The notes under the pieces: model-generated | Database searches by the model: none | Told to the model about the DNA's origin: nothing | Seen by the model: only the letters and a program-made list of their open reading frames with translations | Program-made: the position numbers and the translations under genes | Shown here: one piece after another, positions 35,601 to 47,600 of the stretch | Layout: the number at the start of each line of letters is the position of its first letter | Position numbering within the stretch: position 1 is the stretch's first letter | Origin: Trogon surrucura | Lineage: Eukaryota; Chordata; Aves; Trogoniformes; Trogonidae | Length of the DNA stretch: 64,000 bases | Assembly: GCA_020746105.1 (NCBI GenBank) | Contig: CM036617.1 | Span: 147,688,578-147,752,577, forward strand | Direction: 5' to 3'

Positions 35601-38600
35601 GGTAGCAGTTCCATGCTAGGATTCAGATATCCAAATCACTAAACATTTTTTGAAACTGTTACCCCCTCACAAATAAACTTTAACAGATCAACACAAGTGA
35701 CAAGCAAATGTGAGGACCTGTGCTTGATTTATTTTGAGGGTGTTTTTATTTTGTGTTAATTGTCAGCAGCGGTCACCAAAGTCCAATTGTGCTGTGTTTA
35801 CTGACCCGGACAGTAAAATGCCGTCCTAGCTTCCTGGGTTGCTGCTGGCTTTCACAGCTTATTGACTTGCTCCTAAGTACATCCCACCTTTTTCTGACCC
35901 CATGTTTTCTTCTTTGTAAGCAGAGACAGAGTGGGAAATGGAAGCACCAGGGAGGCCAGTAGCAAGACTGAAAGCTGCTCTTAAAGAGGTCATTACTTGA
36001 TCCCTAGATTTCTTGATACAGCCCCCTAAGTATGTGTTAACACGACAGTTAGCTAATTTACTCATTCTTGTGTTGAATGAGTCAACAAAGATTCTGTCCA
36101 ATGAACTTTGATCACACACAAGGATGCTTATATGTCCTTGTTCCCCACTGAAAATATGCTCAGGGCCCCATAGCTAATTCCATGTCCAGGCACTTTTATT
36201 GTCACTGTCATCCCAATGTGATTCCAAACTGCAAAGACGTGCCTTCTTACATGTGCGTCATCAGATTAACTACCACAACTTAAAATTAAATTAGGTACCC
36301 GAACATATACTACAGGAAAAAGCCCTGACTTCAACAATCACAGAACAGCTAATTTTCTTCCTGCTAAGAAGCTTCCCATCACGCCTAATGGCCTGTGTCC
36401 CTTTTCTGTTTCCTCCTTCCTCTCTCCCTTCCTCGCCCTCAGAGAAGAAGGCCTACTTGTCCATGCTGCGTTTTGTTGACTCTCCTGTGCTGCCTCCCTT
36501 CTCTTACAGGCCTGGTGAGATCTTCAGGCATGTTTGGGCCAACCCTGGGCTTCCTGCTTGGATCTTTCTGTGCCAGCCTCTGGGTTGACATTGGCATTGT
36601 GGATGTTGGTAAGAGAATGAGGGGTGGTGCATTAATTGAGAAGGTGGCTGTATATAGGAACCTGCACCTCAAGACTCACCTTTTAACATTCTGTGATTCC
36701 CAGCCTACTATTCCAAAAATGGAGGCTTTCTAGAGAGCTTTTCCTGCTCAAAAGCTGGTCTTATTTTGTTAATATTTTAATATGTGCAGCATTGTAGTGT
36801 GACTGGAATAGCCTTTGATGTAAGACCTCTACCCCTACCACAGAAAACTGTTGCACCTCTTTTTATGCTTGTGTACACACTTGTTACACCCTTTCTGTGC
36901 AGCTGAGAACAAATGAGCAAATGAGAGTCCATCTCGTTGTTGAGGGAACAGTAAAAGGCCTTTGCTCATGGACACTTTCAACACTTGGCAAAAATCAGGT
37001 TATCTTAAAAAGTGTGCAACAAAGATTCGTATAAAACTTAAGTCTCTAATCCTAGGGAAAAGCTGAGGAACTTAAAGCAAAAGCTGTTGAGTTTGAGGAC
37101 AGAGGAAGAGGGGATTGAGAAAACGAGGTTCTTTTTGGATGGTGAAGAACTCTCTTGCTGTTACTCATTCTTACAGAAAGTGTTGGAAGATTGTGGCAAG
37201 GAAATGCCAACATGGGTCTAAATTTTTGACTGCATGGGACTGATGTGATACAAGCTACATTTTAATTCATCATATGAAACATAAATCACCTCTGTTCTGG
37301 TCTTCAAATAATATATATAGGGCTACCTATAAGTAAGTTTGATTGCTCTGCTTAGTATTTAATCTATTTTCCTCTCTTTCTGTATTTTACAGATGCCATC
37401 AGCATAAATCCTAAGGATACTCGCTGGGTTGGTGCCTGGTGGCTTGGATTGCTGATCTGTGGAGCAGTTAACTTCATTGCTTCATTGCCTTTCTGGTTTT
37501 TGCCTTATTCCTTACCAAAAGAAGGAGAGAGTGAAAACCTGAAGATTAGTAACTTATCCATTCGAGGAGATCACTGTAAAATAGACCCCCCAGCTCAGCC
37601 ACAGTTAAAGTTCTCAGAGGCAGTAAAAGGTGACAGATTATCGCCCAGATGTTTGCATGTGAATTCTCTCTCGTGGGTTCATTCTGAGCTGAGGACGGAT
37701 TTGCATGATTTGCAAAAATACGTGTTTCTGCAGTGCAAATGACAGACAAAAATGCTCGTTCATTTGTAGCATTATAGTTACATAGTAAAGGTGGGTTTCA
37801 GCCCTCTCCTTATGTAAGACAGCTGGGAAAAAAGCTCAGGCTGTTGCTTTGAACATCAGGGATTCTCAGTTCAATACAGTAGTTGTAACGTGATGTATTA
37901 CAGATAGAATCCTATGATTATGAAGGAAGAGGGGGGAAACCATCCCAGTCCTCATTAATGACCGCTCCTCAGCTGGCAGGTTCTGTAGGTCAACATATGT
38001 AAGGGAAACATAGAGCCAAGTACCACATTACCTGTTGGGGGGATTTCACTGGCTTCATAGCTCCTGCGTATGAGCTCAATGATGCTAAATTAAACCTGTA
38101 TAAGCAGTATCAGACCTAACTACCCATTGCTAGACTTCTCTGATGGTTTTACTCATATGTATGTATGGATGCATGTGCACTCCTTGGGCTATGGCAGACA
38201 TGTTTTGAACTCTCATCTTTTAGTCAAGTGTGCCTGAAGTTGGACTACAAGCTCCATGCAGGTTTTTGTCTTCACTTAGTTTTATGGACTTAGAGTCTCA
38301 GAAAGATTCCAGCCTTTTGCTGGGTCAGGTGCTCCCATTCTCTGAATACCAGCCCCATGCAGGGCTCTTGCATGGTTTGTGAAGGCTCCTGCTTTAGGCA
38401 CCAAACTTTTTCACTTGGGACGTAAGGAGAGTCTTAATGCTCCTCCAGGGACACTCTCCTGTACAGGCATTGGAAATCAGTATTGCGAGACTTAGTGCCT
38501 TTGATGAATAATCCTGTCACACACAAGAAAATCTAGGATTTCAGATTCCCAGTTCAGCATCCACTGTGCTGTTCAGCCTTGCTGCTCCTGTAAATCGTGT

Positions 38601-41600
38601 GTTGGCAATGAAGAAAACCCTCACTTGAGCAAGCATGTGTTTTGATAGGCAAAGAATTATAGCCTGCAACACAGCCAGTAATTAAATCATATTTAGTTTT
38701 ATTATCTGAAGGATGTCAAAACAACTCTTCTCTGTGTTTAGCAGGGTGTACAGCATATACCTCTCCATTGCAGATTTCTTTCCAGCTCTGAAGAAGTTGT
38801 TTGGAAATCCGATTTTCCTGGTATACATCTTCCTCACTATTCTGCAATACAATTCTCTTGTTGGGGTGATAACCTATGAGACAAAGTTTATGGAGCAGCA
38901 ATTTAATGTATCAGTGGCAAGAGCCATCTTTCTAATTGGTAGGTACCTGCCCTTCTTCTAAATTCCAGTGTTAAAAAAGGTGTTTGTTATTTTGCCTTCC
39001 TTTCTAATAGAAGCTTCTGTGAAATTTTTTGATTTTTAAAAAAAAAGCAGGTAGTGGTTTATTATTTTTCCTACAATATTTTGAAAATGGACAATAATTC
39101 GAGTGTTAACCTCCTGGTGTTCCTAGTTTAGTGAGGTAAAGTATTATTAGAACAAGATTGATTTTTTTTTTTTGTCTAAAGTTTTTTCCAGAGTGAGGTT
39201 TGGGTTATGAATGCGTCTGGTTTTGTGAAAATAAGCACACGTAAACTGCAACTAAGTAATAACTGTAAGAAAAAAAAAGACATTTAATTTAGAAAATGTC
39301 AAATGAAATATGTGATTTTCCTTTTCAGAATAAGATTTTGTTATAAATGTTCTTCCGTTTTGATTGCAAATACAAATTTTATGTGCAATAAGAAACCAAA
39401 ATGTAACCTTTTGAGTAATTTCGTTCACCTCAGAGCTCTTTTTCTATTTGCCAGTTCCCGCAAAAGTATGTTCTTTGTAGTGTTCCACAAAAAAGAATGA
39501 TAAAATTGTATTAATATGTGTATTAATATTAATATTGTAATAGTATCAATATTAATATTAATTGTGATTAATATGGTCTCATTACTTGACAAGAAAACAG
39601 GGTATCTGAGGTCATTGCAGAATTGATATTCCACTACTTTAATCTGAAGGCACTCTACTTTGCTGCAGGTCAGGTACAAATATGTGAAGAACTTTCTTTT
39701 TCCTCTTTTTCTTGATACAGGGAGGGTTTTACAGAAACACCATGACCAACATGACCAACCAAACAAAAAAACACACAGAGAAAGGCAAACCCCTCAAAAT
39801 AAAACCTTGTAAACCCTCTCTATTTAGCATGTAAATATTAGGTTTGAAGCTTGTGACACACTCAATGGATTAAATCTAAATGCAAATCTTTCCATGATTC
39901 ACTCTCAGAGAAAAATGGAATCCAATGCAGAACCATATGTTGCTACATTTCACGTTTCATTTTGGAGATTTTTTTCTGTAACTTTCAGGAAGTTTAATGT
40001 TTTGTTTTCGATAAAGAAGTGCTCATGAACTAAGACATTTATCTCATTTACTCCAGATTCTAAATGGCACCTGTATAGGTTTTATTATATCAGTATACAC
40101 ACAAAACCCAGTGTAGTAAAAAGGTATGGAATATTGAGGAACTAAGTTTTTAATGTCATAACATGACCTGAAACATAATGACAAAGTAAGCAAAATTGCT
40201 TAAAATTAATAAAAAGTTTTAGAAAGTCAAAGGATCAGTCCGAACACAGGCCACTATGTGATATTTTGGAAACTACTGGAAACAGATTCTTATTCCAAAA
40301 AGGGTCAATGCAAGTGACAACAGTTAACATCTTTATTACCTTCTATTTGCAGGTGTGGTACTTTTACCCATCACAATCCTGGGGATGTTTCTAGGAGGCT
40401 TTCTGATCAAGAAATTCAAGCTTCAGATAACCGAAATGACAAAATTTGCATGCATCACCTTTATAGCGGCGTATTTGTTAAACCTCTTGTACTTTACGTG
40501 CAGTTGTGAGGTGCTCCAGGTGGCTGGTTTGACAGTGCCCTACTCTGGGTTTGTATCCACTTAGGTTTGTGTTGGTTGTGTCATTCCTCACGGTTGCTTC
40601 CTGCCTTGTGCAGAACATGGTGCACATATCTATATTCATCTCCTCTCAGAAACTAAACATGGTGCACATATCTATATTCATCTCCTCTCAGAAACTAATC
40701 TGGGTTTGTAATCTCATCTGGACCACAAACCTTCTACTCTAGAAAACATTTTTGGTTTGAATTTGGATGAGTCTGAAACATGTCTTCTCTGTTGTTTTTG
40801 CTGGTTTTCTCTGTTTTATATTGCTGTATCCTTTTACATAAATAATTATGTATTTACATATTTACATATCCTTTTACATAAAACTATAATACATGTGTCT
40901 GTTTAAAGACAACTTTTTTTTTTTTAAAAAAAAAAATGACCCGTATCAGGTCATCTGCTAGGGTTCTTCAGTGTGGATTCAGCTAGAGTGGAGCTACTGT
41001 GATGATATTGTTTTACCATCCCCTTGGTGGTGATACACACAAGAAAATCTTGGGTTTGGAGATAGACTTGCCAGGCTGAAATGATACCTAGTGCTGGGCT
41101 GGGCAGAATATCTGGATTTTGTTCTTTGAATTTCATCTAAAGCAGATTGTTCTTTTTCTAAATTCTTTATTGCTGGATATTGACTATATACTTCTATATT
41201 CTGTCAAACTGCAAAATAAGATTTTTTTCACAGGAAAATTAGGTTTTTATATTCTATTTCAAAGCTTTATTTTAAAACCAGTCTCCTACCATGTAGGGAG
41301 TGGGATATAAAAAGTGTTGAAACTGTCTTCCGCATGGACTCACCAAAGCCTTTGTCCCTAGAAGGGACCATCCTCTAGATCAGGAGTTACCAGCCTGCAT
41401 GGGGAGTCACCAGCCTCCCTTTGTACCTGGAGCTGCTGACCTGTCTGTGTCCATTTTCTCAGCTAGGAGGCAGAAAGCGGCTGTGTCAGCAGCGTGTGCT
41501 GCCCAAGCAGGCTTTGCCCCCTCCCTGACCAGTTATGCTTCCTTGAGAACATTTTGCTGACCCTAGCAGCACAATTGCCCATTGTTTAAATTTAGCTCAG

Positions 41601-44600
41601 TCTGGTCCAACAAATTTCAAGGGATTTTAAAGGATTAAACTGAACCCTGCAGGGCTTTCTCGATTTTTTTCAATTCAGACAGAAACTCAGTCTTGTGTTT
41701 TTTTGAAATGGAGCCTATGTTCGGGGAAATATCTAAGTTGTCTTGGCAAACCTGACACCCAGATCAGCTTCGAGATTACTTACATGAAAGATGTCAGAGG
41801 TTTGTGCAGTGGAGATAACTCTGGTTGAATGCAACATCTGATACTGTATAGAGAACTAAAAAGAAGCAGAACATTAAGACAGCAAATAGGGAAAGAGCAA
41901 TTACAATTTCTCCAGGAGAACTGAAGCTGGAGAATTTAGTATGTGCTAGAATTGTTCTGGTTGAGTGACTCACATACTGTTTTACCCATTTAACAATTTG
42001 TAGTTTGAAGAGGAGCAACAGTGGACTAAACACGCCATTTTTTTCCTTTCTAAAAGACCTAGGAGAAAGGTAGCCCTCTTGAGGTGTGTTTTAGATTGAG
42101 AGGTAAGAAGGAAGAAAAAGCAAACTTCAAACACCTTTTCCTTTATATTGTGAGTGACTTCAGAGCAGGGCTGATCTGTAGGTGGTGGACTCCTAACACG
42201 TTGAAAACTGAGCTTTTCTGCCATGCCCTCAGACCTGCTGGCCACCTCTGAAATCCTCAATTCTAGTTGTTGTCTGCTTAGTTTAGCTCCTTGGGGCCTG
42301 ATTTTGATGTTTCTTACAGAAATGTTGGTAAAAGTGGAAGCTGTGAAAGTCCATGATAATACACAACAAGAAATGAGATGTGATAAGAAATGGGGCTCAA
42401 GTCCCTCCCAGGCCCAGGGCTGCTGCTGCTGTTGCTGCACATGGTCAGAGCCGAGACAGAAGCAGCACTTCTCAGCTTTCACGTGAAAAAGTAATACCAA
42501 ATATTCCCTTCCAGCCAAGAATACTTTTTTCCTGAGTTCCATGCCTTTTCAACAGCAATCCATAAAAATGTTAATACGTGATGAAAAACCTCGAGAGAGC
42601 TTTGGTTTAGCTGAAATTATCTTAGTCTCCATATGACAACTTCACAGTGCGTTGGATGATAGCAGATACCTGTCCATATTGACTGCTTCACTTTCTCTGT
42701 GTTTCTCCTGCCTGCTCCTTGATATTTTGTTTGACTATGTAGTTCGACTCAACGATTATTTTATTTCTTTCTGTTCTGCTCCAGATTAAAGCATCTTTCA
42801 TCCCCTAAAACCAGCTTCATGGCCAGTTGCAATGCTGACTGCAGCTGCAAGCTGGATCAGTGGGACCCTGTATGTGGGGCTAATGGGATCACCTACATGA
42901 CGGCCTGCTTTGCGGGGTGTAAAACATCAACTGGGACGGGAAAGAATATGGTAAATATATAGGTGGACAGATGATTATTTAGTAAGGCCTGTTATGATAG
43001 GACAAAAGGTAGTGGTTTTTAAAATAAAAGAGGGTAGATTTAGACTAGATATGAGGAAGATATTTATTGATGATGAAGGTGGTAGAACACTGGAACAGAT
43101 TACCCGGAGAGATGGTAGATGCCCCATCCCTGGAAATGTTGATGGCCAGGTTGTACAGAGCTCTGAGCAACCTGCTCTAGTTTAACATGTCCCTGCTTAT
43201 TGTGGGGGGGTTACACTAGGTGGCCTTTAAATGTCCCTTCCAACTCAAACTATGATTACATGATTATAAATATAGATAGATTTTGCCATCTGTTATTTTT
43301 TGGCTTTGTGGTTACGAAATCCCGTAGACACAGATGTCCGTTCTGTGTGGTTTAACCTTGCACAAGTTAAGTGAATGAAGGTTGCAGGGAGGATTTTTAA
43401 AAGAGTTACGGTGAGGCAAGTGAGCTATTCAGGAAAGATTTGAAAACCTCACTCTTAACTTACATTTCTTGAATGCTTTTATTATGATTTAAAAAAAAAA
43501 TTATTTTTCTCTCAGCAAGATGGCCGTAAATTTCGCTTCAAGTTTCTCAGCAGATCTCTTACTGTGCAGCTAAGAGAGGTCTGCTCTAGAAGTCCTTTAC
43601 TGGTCTGATTATTACTCTAGCAAAATCCCATGGTGTCAACTCATGTGCAGCAGATCTGTATAATGTTGCGAGTGCAGGTTTCACAAACTGTTGCAGATCA
43701 TATTGGAATTGTCTGCCTTCCTGAGCCGCCATAGTTCAGGAAAACAGCTCATAACACTAAATTGTACAGCAAAGAGGTCCTGCCAATACACATCTGGCCA
43801 TTTTGTTCAGTTTATCATCAGCAAAGTAATTTCCAGGACTTCAGACAATCTTACCAGTCATTAGCAACAGTAGGTTTGCAGACGTGTGTGCAAATGACCA
43901 TGTCTTCTGGCAGAAGAAGAATTGTCTTCATGTAACAATACTGAAAAGGATAAGCAACTCTTTGGCTTATATCCATATATCCCAGCAATATTCTCTTGCA
44001 TCACTTCAGAGAAATTGGCTTTCAAACCTGTCTTCTGCTAACTTCAAAGGCTATGAAACAGCCGATTCTCAAGCCAGTGCCAAACACTGTTTTAGATACT
44101 GACTGTAGATACGCATGATTGCATTTTTGAGTCCACATCTATATTTTTATTGTTATTCATCTGCTTCCTGATCAGAGTGGCTGGATAACAGTTAACATCT
44201 GAATTTTATAGCTTTGACCCATTTTAAGCATACACAGAGCACCTTCTGTCCTAGCAATGACATGGCTGAAACCAGAGTCACAGGTGCTTTGTGTCGCTGG
44301 AGCAGCTCAGATTGGCTGGAGAATACCAATAAACTTGGCTATCAGTCTGCAGAAATAGTTTTCAGTGTAAACAACAGCCTGCCTGTTATGGGGAGTGAAA
44401 AATCTAAGTACTAAAATAGCTTTGTGCCACTGAGTTCTGATTAAATAAATTCTTCTCATCTTCTCCTTTCAGGTGTTTCACAATTGCACCTGTGTGGAAG
44501 GACAAGGACATGGGCTTGGCAATTCCTCTGCAGTTTTGGGACAATGCCAAAGAGAAAGCTGTACCAAAGCATTTCCCTATTTTTTAGCATTACAGACTGC

Positions 44601-47600
44601 ATGTGCTTTTATTTTAGCCTTAGGAGGCACTCCTACATACATGATTATGTTTAGGTGAAATACTTTACCTTACCTTCACCATAAAGCTTGGGGAAAGAGA
44701 AGGAGAATGTGGTATCTACTATTTAATTCCTATTGTGAGGAATGGCATGCTGATGAAACTGAGTCTTTGCCTGTATTCTGAAATTCATCTCTGTTGAGAG
44801 GACAGCAAAATGCCTGTCAACCAATTTAATTCAGATTTAGGCTGGGTAGATACTTTGGTGATGAAATGAAGTGCTTTATGTTGATCCTGACTATTAGTTT
44901 TCACCTCCAACGGTAGGGATGTTTTTACAGAGCAATGAATTTGAAACAAGATGCGGTGCTAAGCCATATCCAAGGGGACTATGCTGTTCACATTGCTCAG
45001 GAGAAAAACATTTATCTTTGTAAAGCCTTATTGCCTCAGAATATTTTCTGTGCTGTGAGAAATCTGATACTCCCATTTTTTGTCAATCTAGTATAAACAG
45101 AATTATGGCAGCAGCAATATATTTTATTATTTTTATATTTTATTCCTTTGGTTGTAAAACAACACTGCTATTTTACAGCTAGAGGAAAAGACAATGTTCT
45201 GTGCCTTTTGTGTGGAAGTTTCTTTCCAATCATGCTCCTGGATGAATTTCTATCTTCAGCAGTCAGTGCACATGACTAGATAACTCTGTTGTCCCAGCTG
45301 TTGATTCTTCTGCAATACTTCTAAAAGCAGCCATTCTTGTTGCATGTCTGGATTATGGGCAACACGAGCTCTGCTGGGCAGTTTTCAGGTCACTAATGTG
45401 TATAATGAGAAGCCATTTATGTTAAGGCTGAAAAGAAGATACACTGATGTAACAACTCCCGTTCAGGCAACAGACTGGCAATAGCAAGTCTCTCTTCTGC
45501 CCCTGTGCCAGCTCACTACTCCCCTCTGCTTTTCAGTAATTCTTCCAGTTCATCTGATGGATGCAGGCTCTTTCTTCGCTGGTAGGAATGAGGTGCTTTT
45601 GTAGACAGGCCACTCACCTTTGCTGTCTCTCCGTAAAATGCTGGAGGCAGAGGTGGGTTTTACTTGCCTGTAGCTAACGAGGACTGCACGCCCTTGTTTG
45701 CCATGGCAGAGTACAGCCCCCTCTAAAGCAAGGCAGCTTCTTGGACCTTAACTTACGGACATGAACTGCCTACTTGCAGTCGGTTCACTTTAATTTTCCT
45801 GTGCATCCTCTCCCAGAAGTCCTCTCCCAATATGGTCTCCTTGGGTTCAAGATCAGTTCCTGTAGATTCTTCCATTTATTCCAGTTGGAGTTCATCCACT
45901 GAAATCAATGGAAGGAGGCTTTAAATCTGAACTTCAACTTTGGTGAATGTTTTCAGTTAGGGTCTTGCAATGGGACACGTGCAGATACTCACATAATGAC
46001 TATAGCTACATTATTCTGTTGTTCCCCCAAACAATGTACTATTTTTATTTCCTTTCTAGATCTGTTTCACCAGACCTGAAGTCCTTTGCTGTTGGAATTG
46101 AAACTTTAGCTGGTAGAGTACTAGGTAAACTTAATTTCTTTGTGGGATTCAAGTAGGTAGTCAAAAGAGATAGATCAAAGTTAGCCAGAGCAATCTCATT
46201 GCTCCAGATGAGAACAAAATAAATTTTCCAAAATTTTTCTTTATAAGCAGACTACGTATTTAAAAATGTTTGGAGGAGCTTACTACATGTTTCCTAGTAT
46301 GTAATTATATGTTATGATTTTCTCTTCAGAATTTTTTCTGTGCAGCGAAGGAATCAGGCAAAAGAAGGAAATTTCATTGTACTTTTGGATTTAGGATTTT
46401 ATTGTGGACACAATTATCTGAGTTTGGTCAGTCTGGATATCCTTAACACCTGTGATTCTTTTGCTGACCATTTTTTTACTTGGAGCTTCTATGTATTCTG
46501 CCTATTATTTTATTTCTTGTGTTTATCTACAACAAATAATCATTCAAGTCTTTGGACACGTAGTCTGCCCTTCCTCTAGCAAGCATCGTCTTATCTTCAT
46601 TTGTTTGCTGATTTTTGAAATCTTTCCCACACAGACAAGCCCAAATAGTCATTTGTATGTCTCTCCTAATCTCCATATTTTAGCTGAATGTTGCAGAAAA
46701 TGTCTTGTACTTTTATGAAATAGTTTTCTTCATGACACTGCGCATTATCCTTGAAACAACTTACTGATTATATTAAATCATTATGAGTGTCTAAAAAGAA
46801 TTCTTTCAGTGCTATGTAAGTAGTACACTTATTACATAGTTGTTTTTGAGCAAATGCTTAGTTTCAGCCCTTTGCACTTATCTAACCACATTTAATGGCA
46901 AATTGTTGTGTAATGCCTGAATAGATACATTAGTATCCATAAATATTAGCATGCAGTGGCACATAATTCCACACCAGGGACTGAAAAATAAATATTGGTC
47001 ATGTGATTTATTTAAACAACTAAAGTTACAATTCTAATAAAAGCACCGTTAAAGTAGAATTACTTACACTTCCCTTGCTGAATATAATAATGCGGTAATA
47101 TTCCATCCTTTCAACTCCCTTTAGGTACTTGCTCAATTATTTTCACAAATCATGGAATCTCAAAGCTGATGGAGCTGGATGTTCAGCCGTAATTCAAAAA
47201 CCATGTGATTAATTTCCCTATTTCTTTACCATGACATTAAATGCTGAGATCTTGAAGTCTGAGATCATGTAATAAGAATTTTCTTTGCAGGAGGACTACC
47301 AGCCCCTATTTATTTTGGTGCCTTGATAGATAAGACCTGCTTGAAATGGGGAACAAAGAATTGTGGGGGATCTGGATCTTGCCGAGTATATGACACAAAA
47401 GCGTTCAGGTAAGCTCAAGTCTTTGGTAAGGGGTTGGGAATTTGGCTTCTGAGGCAGTTTTGGACACCAAGGACCAAGCTATACTTTGCCCATGTCAATA
47501 ACCAATTGTCAATAGACTGATTAGGACACTAAAAGCACCAAACCTCCTTATTTTGACTAGGCTTTAATAGATCAAATAAGCCGAATGGTTTTGATTCAAT

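Noticed and set aside
39500-39575. A replication origin or matrix-attachment site in an ATTAAT-rich stretch
   Set aside because: It is only an AT-rich low-complexity run in an intron. Nothing supports a function.
41982-42542. A 186-codon minus-strand gene inside intron 9 of the SLCO1B-like gene
   Set aside because: It contains a short poly-Gln run from a CTG/CAG-rich stretch and no recognisable domain. It lies antisense within an intron without its own signals.
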